In this document: in pieces, positions 12,601 through 26,800 of the stretch | Position numbering within the stretch: the stretch's first letter is position 1 | Layout of the letters: every line of letters starts with the position of its first letter | Assembly: GCA_019914945.1 (NCBI GenBank) | Contig: CM034104.1 | Coordinates: forward strand, 2,730,501-2,794,500 | Source: Typha latifolia | Taxonomy: Eukaryota; Streptophyta; Magnoliopsida; Poales; Typhaceae | DNA: 64,000 nucleotides | Direction: 5' to 3' | Translations under genes and position numbers: made by a program | Notes under the pieces: generated by a model | What the model saw: the letters and a program-made list of their open reading frames with translations, nothing else | What the model was told of the DNA's origin: nothing | Database searches by the model: none

Positions 12601-14082
12601 ATTATGTTTTTTGGATATTCATTATTGAGTTGTGGATATAGAGGTTTAACACTTTCTAAACATATTTGTGAAATGCATTCTTAACTACTACTATAGTACT
12701 ATTAATGGGCTCTTTTGTTCCTCGGAGTGAGGTTTATGGTAACAAAAATGGTGGTTGACACAAACAAACCCACAAGCCCTTTGCATATGGAGATGACATG
12801 TTGGTATAGTCAAGGACCATGACCTACTGAAGTGCCACATAAGATTGCCCATTAATTTAACTACCATTCAAGTTCTGTCATCATACTTCAAATAGTATAA
12901 AAACATTTGCAAAAATTTCAAACACTTTCAGTTTCATCATCTTTTGAGTTTTGAGATTTCAGATTTGACTTCTGCAGACTTATATGTTGTACTTTGTCCT
13001 TTAGCTATCTGTGAGACTTTTGTATTGGACTTTTTTAGGATCCCGATTGATGCTGATTGTCTTCTTGTCACCTGGGCTACTCCCTAGGTGATAATCACTA
13101 GGTTTTTCATTTTTGCTGGTTATCCTACCTAGATCACTTACTAAATGTAGCTTATTATGTATATTATCTATTTGCAATATTCTAAGACTATTGTTGTAAA
13201 TTGTAATGTATGTTAATCAAGGGTTGTCATGCCAATCATGTCAATACCCTGTCGGCATGCCCCACTAGCACACCTGCTGACACACCTCTAGATAAGTTTT
13301 TGAGGTATTTATCCACATTTTAAGTTATAATATATATATTAAAGACTGCATTATATTTTTTTGTCCCTAGATAATGTTGTAAAATGCCTAAATATAGCAA
13401 TAGTCTAGTATAAATATGATTCAATACATAATATCGAATAATTTTCCTTTCCCTTTGATTCCCATGTTTTGAAGAGTATTTTACCTAGATCTACCACAAA
13501 ATTCTAGATTTATGTAAAATGACTCATACAAATATGGATCTAACTTCATTTTGCTACATCTAGGATGATTAATCTAAATTTGATTTCAAAACCAGAAAAT
13601 AGGAAGAGAAAATAAGAAAAATATAATTTTTGATAGGATTTGAAGTTCCCATCTTTTGACCGACCTCCTCTTCTTGATCTCTCTTTGTTCTACTTCTCTT
13701 ATTTTGGTTTGGGAAATAACTCAAATAAGTGCACTAGCAAAGAAATCGAAAAAAAAGTCTCTTTGAGTAAGCCAAATAGATATCAGGCGTCACTCACGAT
13801 GTGCCATTGGACCGATATCGAGTGATACCAGTAATACAGGCAATGACACACGACGACACACTTCGGTATAGGGAGTGCCATTTTGCACGACAATCCTTGT
13901 GTTCAATTATATCTCTGACAGGCTACCCCTTTGTAGCTCTTCATAGTTCTAAGCAAGAAGTCTTCTTTTTTTTTTCTAAAAAACCTAAAACTATGAAGGA
14001 ATGATGTAAATGTAAGTGATGACTCCATGGTGTAGTTTCCTGCTTGACGCTAATTGAAGCATATATTGAATTAATGACAGTT

Positions 14083-14145
<63 letters not shown>

Positions 14146-17100
14146 CCGTTTAGTTTTTATGGATGTAAATTGCTACTATTGGTAGGTAGGAATAACTATA
14201 TGGGAGATCCGGATTTATAGGTTTCATGCAAGCCATGTGTTCACAAATTATATGTGGCCTAGAACAAATTTCTAGAGCATCAAGTATAGCCCATTATAAG
14301 ACCTTATTATGTCTATATGTACATTATGTGTAAAACTTTCATGTTAACAATTTCTTCTCATTCTTTTTGAACTTCTGTGGAGATTTTAATGGATGGATAG
14401 CTAATGAGTGAATTACTATTTAGTATTTACTATACATTTTTCATCAACAAGTCTGGTGAAGAAATAGAATAATCTTTCATTGTGAGAAGGTAGCTTAATG
14501 CAAATTTTGCATGAGTTATCTCATATGAAAAGCCCAAGCCTGCTTTTAAGTCCTCCATAGGAAGTTAGATAATCGAGCAAGCTTGAAACTCCACCAACTC
14601 ATGCTAAGATAGTAATGATCTTTGTTAATATTTATATCATCTCTGACCTATTTTCTTGCCATTTACTTGTGAACTGTTTCCATAACAAAAGAACAAAATC
14701 ACTGTCGCCATTTTAACATGTTTGTTTGCTTCCTGCCCAGGAGGTTGATTGTTTGAGAATTCTAGTTTATTTCTTGCCCTAGTTATTGATCTCTGTCTTG
14801 TTGTATGCTAGCTCCTTTGTCCGTGGCTTTTAGTTTATATGACAGGTTTGCTTAAATACTATGAAACATGATTCTAGATTTCTGATAACATTGATGAAAT
14901 GATAAAGTGTTTTCTTGTTGTCTTTTCTGTTTTATTGTAATTTGTCTTTTTCTCTCCTATCGGCATCCTGCAGAACATCTAACCTGATGGATTTTAAACT
15001 TATCTCATTTCAGTGTGCTTCTTTTTGTTATTTCTATTGAGCCATTCCATTGGTCGAAAGTTGCGGCAGATTTTAATTCTTTTCTGTGAGGTGCATTTCT
15101 CAGTATTATACGTTCTTCAGCTTGATCTGATCTCGAATGCAGTGAAGCATAGTGGTCCCCTAACTACTGAAATCCTCTCGCAGCTAGGTATGCCCCCTTA
15201 TTCAATTCCTTTAACCTCCTAAATGTCTTGTTGGACAGTAATGTAATTATCCTATATTTATTTAAATCCTTAGATAGTAATAAATTTGCTGAATTCTTAT
15301 ACTTTTGTACTGTTTGGGAACCACCTATCTCTTTCTTTCCTTTACTAATTCAATTTTATTTTGTGGCTTGCAGGGCTCCCAATTCATGCTACTACGAGGG
15401 ACTTCATGGAAATTGGTCTAATCGCATGCTTCTGTGCGGTGCACAATCATGGATTTAAAATGCTCTTTTCACTCTCTGCTATACTTCAGCATACTCCTTA
15501 TCATCCTCTTGGATTTACCATCCTGAAAGCTGGTTTGAATAAATCAGTTCTTTTGTCAGTTTACGCATCACAAAATTCCAGGGGTAGTCAGTCCCTCAAT
15601 AATTCACATGGTATTACCGCGAACCTTTTTTTCCTAATTAGACGGCTATTTATTCCCAAGTTAGACAATTAGGTTTTCAGTTATTTCTCATTATTTGCAT
15701 TTCTTATCAAATAATTTTGCATTCATTCTTTAACAGAGAAAAGAATAGCAACTTATCTAAGCAAAGTGGGACAGAAGTTTTTGTCCACATACCGCTCATA
15801 TGGGACTCACGTGGCATTTTTGACTATTCTGTTCACATTATATTTGGTGACTCCAAATTATATATCATTTGGGTACCTTTTCTTCCTTCTACTTTGGATA
15901 ATTGGAAGGCAGCTCGTGCAGAAAACAAGAAGGCAGCTTTGGTTTCCCTTAAAAATCTATGCAACCATAGTGTTTTTATTTACCTACAGTTTGAGCATTT
16001 CTCCAATCTTTGCTGCATGGATGTCAAAATTGATTAACCTTTATCCTGATTTGGGATTTAATCCTGAAGCCTCTTTGCTGGAAAATGTCTGGGAATCTTT
16101 GGCTGTTTTGACTGTAATGCAACTATATAGCTATGAAAGGCGAGAGAGTAAATATAGGGCAGCTGATGCATCTGATTCATCAGAAGCGGGTGTTCTTGGG
16201 TTTGTCAGAAGGTTGTTAATTTGGCACAGTGAAAAGATCTTGTCTGTTGCTGTATTCTATGCTTCACTCTCTTCAATCAGTTTCTTTGGGTTTATTTATC
16301 TTTTGGGTCTACTTATATTCTCTGCTTTACCAAAAGCTTCTCGGGTTCCTTCAAAACTTCTTTTAGTTTATACAGGTTTACTTGTATCATCTGAGTATCT
16401 CTTCCAAATGTGGTGTAAACCTGCTGAAATGTGTCCTGGTCAACGACTCTACAGTTTGGCTGTGTTTCTTGGTTTTAAGTACTTTGACTCTGGATTTTGG
16501 GGTCTTGAATCTGGTTTAAGGGGGAAAATTCTGGTAGTAGTTGCATGCACCCTTCAGTATAATGTCTTCCATTGGTTAGAGATGATGCCAACATCTTTAA
16601 TTCACAAGAGTAAGTGGGAAGAGCCTTGCCAGTTGTTTATCTCAATGGAAAATTCTTCAAATGGTACTGTGGCTACTGAAGAAGATAAGGCATACACAGA
16701 ATCCACTTTATTTTCAGGAAAGCAGAGTACTAGTGCTACCAATTCAAGCTCTGAGACCTATCAAACATCAGAACACATCACTAGCTTTACAAGAGTTTCA
16801 AAAGACAGCAAGAAAAACTATTCATTTAGATACCTATGGGGAAGTTCGAAAGAAAGTCACAAGTGGAACAAGAAACACATCCTTGCTTTGAGAAGGGAGA
16901 GATTCGAAATGCAGAAGATGACACTCAAAATCTATATGAAATTTTGGTTGGAAAATCTATTTAAACTCCGAGGTCTTGAGATTAATATGATTGTGTTACT
17001 CTTGGCAAGTTTTACCTTGCTGAATGTTGTGTCTCTGTTTTATATCATATGCCTTGCCGTATTCATTCTTCTGAACAGAGGTTTTCTTCATAAAGTGTGG

Positions 17101-20100
17101 CCCCTATTTGTTTTCTTGTTTGCTTCTATCCTCATTCTTGAATACTTTGCTTTATGGAAAGATCTAATTCCCTGGATCCATGCCCCAATAGAAACAGAAG
17201 TTCGTTGTCATGATTGCTGGAGTAGCTCAACTATTTTCTTCAGTTATTGCACAAAATGTTGGCTAGGTACATGTCATATCTACTTGATGACAATTGTCAC
17301 ATACATTTATGCCACCATCGCTTATTTCTAACAGATTTTTTTTTAAATTTTATTTTAATGTAGGAATGGTAGTTGATGATCCAAGAATGCTTGTAAGCTA
17401 CTATGCGGTTTTTGTTTTCTCCTCGTATAAACTCCGTTCTGATCATTTATTAGGTTTCTCCGATTCACATACATACCATCAAATGAGGTCTCAAAGGAAA
17501 AATGCTTTAGTTTGGAGAGACCTCTCATTTGAAACAAAAAGCTTCTGGACATTTCTTGATTATATGAGACTGTACTTATATTGTCATTTACTCGATATTG
17601 TCCTTGCACTAATTCTAATAACTGGTACCCTTGAGTATGATGTTTTGCACCTTGGTTACCTTGGCTTTGCACTGGTTTTCTTCAGGATGAGACTCGAAAT
17701 ATTGAAGAAGAAGAATAAGATTTTCAAATTTTTGCGTCTGTATAACTTTGCTGTCATTGTTCTTTCTCTTGCTTATCAATCTCCTTATTTTGGGGATTTA
17801 AGCTCTGGCAAGTGCGAACAATTTGACTATCTATATGAGGTCATTGGACTCTATAAGTATGACTATGGTTTTCGGATAACATCCAGGTCTGCATTGGTTG
17901 AGATAATAATCTTTTTGTTAGTATCAGTGCAGTCATATATCTTCAGCTCTGGAGAATTTGACTACGTGGCAAGATACCTAGAGGCAGAGCAAGTGGGTGC
18001 TTTGGTCCGAGAACAGGAGAAAAGAGCTGCATGGAAAACTGCACAATTGCAGCATATTCGTGAATCTGAAGAGCAACAACGGCAACGTAATTTGCAAGTG
18101 GAGAAAATGAAATCTGAGATGTTTAATTTGCAAATTCAGCTTAACAGCATGAACTCTATAGCCACCCTCGGTAGCAACACTTCACAAACTGAAGGCCTTC
18201 GATATAGAAGGAACTCTACCCAAAACTTGGATAAACTCAGCAAAGTTCTAGATAATGATTTTGAATCACCAACGAAGCAGGATGAAAATGTCAGTATGGG
18301 ACCACACCATTCTTTCGACTTTCCTATGCCCAATATGCCAAAAGATATGATGATGCCTGAGGTTCCAGCTGACTTTCAGACGTCTCCTAATAGTGTAAAA
18401 AGCGAAAACTTGTTTCCTGTTGATTATGTGAAATATTCCTTGGATTCTATCTGTGAGATAACTGAACTTGGAGAGAGAGATGACACAATAAGTTCGGGTG
18501 TAGATAAGAAAGAAGGAAAAGGAGGGCACCCTAAGGAAAACCCTTTGAAATCTGCCGTGCAGTTGATAGGTGATGGTGTTTCTCAAGTTCAGTCCCTTGG
18601 AAATCAGGCTGTCACAAACATTGTCAGTTTCTTGAATATAGAACCTGAAGAATCAGATTCTAATGGGCACTCTTTCGTGGAAGATGGAGTATATGACGAA
18701 GTAGAAAGTCAAAAAACCACAGAATATGGGCACTTGGATCGAATGTCTTCAGTTAATTCTTACAGAGGAATGAAACCTCCAGCTAGCCTGCAAATTGGAA
18801 TGATCTTTCGTTTCATATGGTCACAGATGCGATCTAATAATGATATTGTGTGTTACTGTTGCTTTATAGTGGTTTTTCTCTGGAATTTCAGTTTGCTATC
18901 TATGGTCTACCTTGCAGCACTTTTCATGTATGCTCTTTGTGTAAATTCTGGTCCAAGTTTCTTGTTCTGGGTGATCATGCTCATATATACAGAGATCAAT
19001 ATTTTGCTTCAATATCTGTATCAGATTATCATACAACATTGTGGGTTGAATATACAATCGTCTATAATACAGAGGTTAGGATTTCCTGAAAATAAAATAA
19101 AAGCGTCATTTGTTGTCGGTACATTGCCTCTCTTTCTGGTGTATATATCGACTCTTTTGCAGAGTTCAATTACTGCTAAGGATGGTGAGTGGGCACCAGT
19201 AACAGAATTCAGCCTTCTTAGACGGAACAATTATTATGAAGAAAGTTATACCATTCACCATGGTTGGTGGGATAAGGTTTGGCAGTTGTTCTCACCTATA
19301 GTGAATATAGTAAGGATAGTATTAGTAAGTTTCTCAAGGTATTGGAGGTCACTAACGGAAGGATCGGAGTCTCCCCCATATTTTGTGCAACTAACAATGG
19401 AAGTCAATCAATGGCCAGAAGATGGGATCCAACCAGAGAGGATAGAATCAGGAATAAATGAGTTGCTTAGTTTAGCTCATGAAGAAAGATGCCAAGCTAA
19501 AATCCCATCTGCATGCCATTCCGCTAGTAGGGTCCGAATTCAGAGCATTGAAAGAACTGCAGAAAGTATTAATGTGGCTCTTGCTGTCCTTGAGGTTGTT
19601 TATGCTTCTCCTTCAGTGGGATGTCCAGCAGTAGAATGGTATAGATCACTTACGCCTGCCGCAGATGTCGCAGCAGAGATCAGGAAGTCACACAGTTCTG
19701 GACATTTCGAGGAAATAGGCTTTCCCTTCCCTATAGTATCGGTCATTGGAGGAGGCAAAAGAGAAATTGACCTATATGCTTATGTATTTGGTGCAGACTT
19801 AGCAGTTTTTTTTCTGGTTGCCATTTTCTACCAATCTGTCATAGAGAACAAAAGCCAATTTCTGGATGTTTATCAGCTTGAAGATCAATTTCCAAAAGAG
19901 TTTGTATTTATCTTGATGGTAAAGACGTGCAAAGTTTCTTTCTGAGTCGAAATTATTTTTCTTTAATATTCTTTATTCATCAATTATACATATACTTACC
20001 AGTAAATTACATGCAGATTCTATTTTTCTTAATCGTGGTTGATCGAATCATATACTTGTGGTCCTTTGCAATAGTAAAAGTTATCTTTTATCTTTTCAAC

Positions 20101-22080
20101 CTTGTCCTGTTCACATACTCGGTCACTGTGTATGCTTACATGGAGCCATCTCACAAGAACATCGGAGGACTAGTATTGCGTGCTATCTACCTAACAAAGT
20201 CAATGTCCTTGGCACTACAAGCATTACAAATTCGCTATGGAATTCCTAATAAGGGCACTTTGTATCGGCAGTTTTTGACCAGTAAAGTTACACAAGTGAA
20301 CTATTTGGGCTTCCGGCTTTATCGTGCATTACCATTCTTGTATGAACTGCGATGTGTACTCGATTGGTCTTGTACATCGACATCTCTTACAATGTATGAT
20401 TGGTTGAAGGTATGAGTCCATCAGTACTGTATAATATTGATATATCACATTATTTTCTCTGGGTATAGACTCATCCTTCATTCCTTTGTCATGTTCAAAC
20501 TTGAGGAATGAATATTCAAAACAAGTAACATGTACTTTCAGTATGTGCAAACATTGCAGAAATGTGATTGCAGGGGTGTCTATAGATAAAGGTGTACTTG
20601 GTGCCTTTTATTAATATTTGTTTATAAATATTTCACATAGTTTTATAAACACTTTAAAATAATAGGATCTAAAAAACTGTCCTTATAGAATCATTATTCT
20701 TTTATTTATTAGACAATCATCACTAGTTATAGTAGTTATCTTTTATTATTGTTTAATTTTCGGAATTAGTGTCTTCTTTAAACTTTAAAGCCTTTCTTCC
20801 TTCTCATCATGAATTCCTTTGTTTCATTTGACTGTTGTTGTATTATTGTGTGCAAAGCCTCCTTTGTTTAGTATCAACTATTTATTATAATGCCACAAAA
20901 TTGTTCACATTCTTAATAAGAACTAATTGTTATAGGTGACCCAGTTGTCAATCTTATTTAAGGTTATACTATGATATAACCTTGAGAATAAAGAGATAAC
21001 CAAATTGAACAAGGCACTTTAATGTTTGCTTTTTTTGAAGTTCACCAAGGCAGACTCAGTAATAATTTCACTGCTTAGTCAGTTAGGTGGTAATATGCAT
21101 ATTTTCATATTTGCTTCTGCAGTTAGTGGATAGTGCAATTTTTTTTTCTTTGTCAAATTCAATTATTAGATAGAGAGAGGAATAAGCAGGGATATTTGAA
21201 CCTTTTGTATTGTTAGGGCTTTTACAGAATATGCATTCTTCATAGAACTCCATTTGGAGAAATGTATTACTCTTTTATTAGAACCTTTCATATTGTAAGA
21301 ACTTCTAAAATAAGTGGATTTAAGTTGAAGTTGCTTCAATTCTCTACAGAATAATCAGTATTTCAGTTCTGTGAGATTTTGAATAAAGCGTCATGTTGAA
21401 AAGGACAAAGGTACTGGTCGACAAAAATTCTTGTAATGTTACTATACTGGTCTCTGTGCACTTAATTTCCCCAGGCAGGGAATCTAAATATTCATTTACA
21501 AAGAATTATTAATCAAACTATAAATTATAGGAGTTGAATTACTGTATGTCTGCATGATGTGTCTTGAGAGGGAGAGAAGACCGGAAATGATGTGGGAAGA
21601 ACCAGTAGTAAAAGACATGATAAGAATTACTTTGGCAAGGATCCTTACATTAAGAGTAGCTGAACAGAGGAAAAGGATCCTTTTTTATTTCCTTTGAGAA
21701 AGTAGGTGGGCTAGGCCCAGTTATCTATTAAAGAGAGAGGACGAGAGGGAGGGAGGAATTACAGAAGAGGTGTTACAAAGAGAAGGTCAAGGAGAAATAT
21801 CAAAGAATGAGGTTCGGTAATTGGATCTGAGCCTCAGCGTTGAAGATCCTCTTGTTTCTCTCCTTCTAGATAAGCCACCAAAAGAGACCAAAGGGAAATT
21901 GGTTACCTTAGTTGCTTTGCTAAAAGATGTCTCCTCCAGTCTGACAACAGGACTGAGATTTTTCTGGAGGTTGTCATGAATGGAAGAGAAGGATCATCGA
22001 AGATGGCCCCAAATAGTTAGGACAATCTGCTTGTCTTTTTGTTGTTGAATGTATGGTTCACCAGACCGGCTGAACCCGAT

Positions 22081-22111
<31 letters not shown>

Positions 22112-23789
22112 ATTTCTTCTCACCCTCTCTCTCTTTTACTCTCTTACTCTCTTACAGAGAGATCTAACTCTGACGAACTCCTATATTATTTATTTATTTC
22201 TCTCTCCCTTTTTTCTTTTTTCTCTTTTCTTCTTCTTCTTCTTCTTCTTCTTCATTGCACCATGATTTTTTTTTCTTTTGTTTGATTTTCTTCCACTCAC
22301 TCTCTTTTTAATCTCTTCTTATTTTTAATTTTTATTGCACCATAATTTTTCTTCTTTTATTTTCTTATTTCTAGTTAACTTTTTTTAAAAATATTAGAAG
22401 TTCTCCTACATTTTTAAATAATATTTAGAATTTACGTAATTAAAAAGTTTGATCTGATCCAGGCAACTGATACGGCCGATCAGGTCGATACGTATCGTTT
22501 TTTTCTAAAAGCAGATCCTGATCCTGATTTTTTGAACCTTGATTGAATGAATTTCTAAGTCCTTAAAGTGAATCATTGTAGATATTATTCTCTCAAAATT
22601 TCAGAAATAGTTCAAATTACCAAGCCTGGCATCATTTAATTAAGTATAATGGCTCTTATTATGCCGGTAGGGAGTTCCCCTCTACAAGATCTAATGCTTA
22701 CCAATATTCTTATCTGTTTGCCTAATGATGCTCTTTTTATTTTGAATATATAAGACTGCCAATTTTAAATTGATTGTACTTTAATAGTAGCTCATGCAAA
22801 GTTTACTGAGATAATTTAATTTTTTATTGCACACCCAAGTGGGTAGTAATTTTATTTGCTTTTCATACTTGGTTTATGTTGAAACTTATATTAGGCTATC
22901 ACCAACCAATTTGATACTTGTTTCTTCTGTATAGTTGGAGGACATCAATGCGAGCTTGTTCCTTGTCAAATGTGATGCAGTTTTAAACAGAGCAAATCAT
23001 CATCTAGGACAAAGACAAACTAAGCTGACTAAGTTTGGTAGTGGAATATGCTTATTCTTCATACTAATATGTGTTATATGGGCCCCAATGTTGGTAAGCA
23101 AATTTGACACCCTAGCAGCTTCTCGTTATTCATCTCATTTAGTCATTTTAATCACATGATGTCTCTGAGTCCTTTAAGTGAGATATATGAAACATGATAT
23201 CAGGTATAACTTTTGAAAAGAGTTGAGATTTGAGTTTGCAGATTGCATTTATTTTTGCAAAAAGTTTTTTGAAATATCTTCTGTTTGTGAATCTTTTTGA
23301 ATATCCGGTGCACACTTTACCTTTTAAAATGTAGGTAAATTGGTTTCCTTTCATCGTCTCTTCCTACATCAGTTATCCTCACATAACTCCATTTTTTCTT
23401 GTAATTGTTCTATGTTTTATTTTTCTTCATAATCAGCTTTCTCATTTCATGTTCTCCTACTGAGGAGAACATGCTTGTTTCTTGCATAATTGCATCTAAT
23501 AGGTCACACATTCAAGTCATAAACATTCTTTTCTGTAATGAGGGTAAAGTTAACTTTCTCTTATGCAGCCACTTTTTGCATTTCTTACATTGAGCGGAAA
23601 ATCATGTACTACAAACCAATGATGGCCGTGCCACAAGCACGAATCGTGCCGACCACCGGCCGGCACGGCACGTGCCGCGGCACTTGCCGGCCGTGCCGTA
23701 AGAGAATGAGAGAAAGATGTAAGGGATACTCACCTTTGCCATTGTAGTCGCCGTCGCCGCCGCTCGCCGCCTGCTTCGTGCCCTAGCCC

Positions 23790-23857
<68 letters not shown>

Positions 23858-26800
23858 GGGAGAGGGTTTAAAATTTAAGTTGCGGGTTCGGATCCGGATC
23901 ATCCCTCTGTCTTGATCGTCTTCTCTCTCGGGGGCTAGGGCACGAAGCGAGCGGCGAGCGGCGGGCGGCGAGTGGCGGGCGGGGATCGGCGAGCGACGGC
24001 GACGAGATCGATGGTGAGTGGCTATGCATTAGGAGGGGTGCCATGCAGCACCCTCGTGCCATGTGCCGGTACGCCGCCGGCACACTCATCCTTGCTACAA
24101 ACATAATGTGTTATATTCCATGTAATGTGAAAGGAATGTAGGAGGTGATAGTCCTAAAATAAGTCTATGGTGTACTTATAGAGTCGTATTGCTCATCATC
24201 TAAGCTAACTCATATTAAATGCATAATTAACATTACTGATATTCTTTATTAATTCCTTATATTTTATTTCATTAAATTTTAGTGTTCTTAATGTGGTTAT
24301 CATGAAATTTCTGTCTTTTTTTTTTCCTTTACAGATCTACAGCAGTGGCAACCCAACAAACATTGCAAACCCTGTTACAGATGTGAGTGTTCAGATTGAT
24401 ATTAAGGCAGCAGGTGGAAGATTATCCCTTTTCCAAACTACTCTGTGTGACATATTCCCCTGGAAAAATTTGGAGTTCCATGACAATCTGGACCCACATA
24501 ATTATCTAACTACATACAATGTTGAGGACATCCAATTGATCTGCTGCCAACCTGATGCAAGCACAATGTGGCTGGTTCCTCCTGTAGCTCAAAATAGATA
24601 TGCAAGATCACTTGAGCAGCATATGGAAATAATATTGACTTGGAACTTTCTAAGAGAAAGACCAAAGGGAAAGGAAGCTGTGAAGTATGAGTCATCTGTT
24701 GATAATTGTCCAAGTGCAGATGATGTTGTTTTAGTTCTTAATGGGACAACTGACAGTTTTAGGATAACTGATGTTTATCTTAGGTACTTCCGAGTCACTG
24801 GCTCTGGTGAAGTACGACATCTAGAACAGGCGGTATGTGTCAGAGGTTTTTGGCTGTCTTTTGATACTTAGCATTAACTATTGTTCAATATATAGATATA
24901 TGGCTTATTGTACATCAATATGTTTTAACTATTGTTGGTGACCGTTTCTTGCGCAGGTAGATTCAGTTAGTGGTGTCCTTTCTATGAACCGTGGGACATC
25001 TTCATGGTGGTCCTTTCATGATTTAAATCAATCATTTTTGGCAGGATGTCAAGGCCTGACTGGGCCAATGGCTATTGTCGTTTCTGAGGAGACACCACGT
25101 ATGTATCAATTACTTGATTTTCTTGTATATACTGTGTAATCCCTTTAAATCTAATAATGAATATAGCTGAACCTTCTGTCCATTCAATACTTGTCATGCT
25201 TATATGTCAGCTATGCTCGAAATTGTAATCCCAACTTCCAAGCATACTGTTTTTTTGTCATTTTGATGTTAAATATTCCAATAGTTCCATATTAGACTTA
25301 TTTGAAGAAATGTAAGCACATTGTAGTAGTCCATAAGACTCTTTTTAAAATTTGACGGACTTAGGTGCAAATTTTGTGTAATGATGGAAATCATGGAATT
25401 GACGCTTTTATCTTCTTGTCAAAAGAATTTTGGGTTTAACTTTTTATCATCTGCAATCCCTTTGATCATGTTGACAAAGTCATTAATAGATTTATTATTA
25501 TTATTTGTTTTTAAAGTAACATTCATGGTTATCTCATTAACGATGTATACCCTTTTTTTTTTATAGATAATGAGTTTACAGGCTAATCATAGAGACAAAA
25601 GGGCTAGCCCTCTCTAATATATAGGTTGGATAATTTGGCTAATCTTCCTAAAAAATGAGTCAAAACAAGTTCAAACTATACATATATAAACACTCTAGTG
25701 GAAAGTCTAAAATATCAATCCCAACATCTCCTATAACCTCTTTCATGGGCTGGTAGGACCCGATCACTAGGCTATATTAGTCAACCTCATTAATAATGTA
25801 TAATTGAGAAGACCAAATTATATTATCATGGTTTTAATATCAAACCTACTTATATAACGTAGTAACACAAGCATTATACTTTTGTTAGTTTTTAAGAATT
25901 ATGAGTATATGGCAACTCATAATATTAATGACATATAACATAATATAGTGATTACCATTTCCATGGAGTTGCTTTTATATTGGTAACTTGACATTAATTG
26001 TAAGCTACTTCTAATTTATATAGTACCTTAACTTCATGCTTCATAGCCATGGAAGCTATTGTACTTGATCTATGTGTCTTCCTAACTAAAACCAAGTATT
26101 GGGATATTACTGAAGTTCTTGGAATAAGGAGCAAGACGATTTATCATGGTTGTCCTGTCTATGATGGATACCTCATGGATTGTAAGCAGATATGGTCCAC
26201 CTACATAACAGCACCCCAAATCTTCTCATACTATCCACAAGCTAGTAGGACCTTTTTATGTGGTAGATGGATAGCTTGTGTCGAATAAAAGGAAAATGAT
26301 GCTGATGAGAGGTAAAAAGAAGATGATAAATTCTTCTTTTCTTTTTCTTTATCCCCAGCTCTCCTATAAAGCGAAGTGTTCGTGTTTTTTAAATTTTATA
26401 AGTAATGTTCCATGGGCCATATGTAGGAATGAAAATCCTTGCATAAAATGAGATCATCTGGTGTTATGCTGTTGGTATCTGTATTTAACTATTTATTCAT
26501 TATTGAAAAACAGATCCTGTCATTTTATGTATATGATAAATTGTATGTAGTATCCATGAATTTACATGCTTATGTGTGCATTTCTACACTTAAGAGACAT
26601 AAATCTTCTCCTTAGTAAGACTCCATACACATTTTATTGGAATGGAATAGTTCTGGTGATTTAGGCTGAGATAATCTTCTTTGCTGCCATCTTTTCAGCT
26701 TCCTTGTGTTCTTTCATTATAATCATTTAATTATATTTGTTTTGAATTTTCAGAGGGTATTCTTGGTGAAACTCTCAGCAAATTTAGCATTTGGAGTTTG

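Noticed and set aside
21540..22020. Possible retroelement coding remnant in a PIEZO intron
   Set aside because: Translations of both strands gave no recognisable reverse transcriptase, integrase or RNase H motif.
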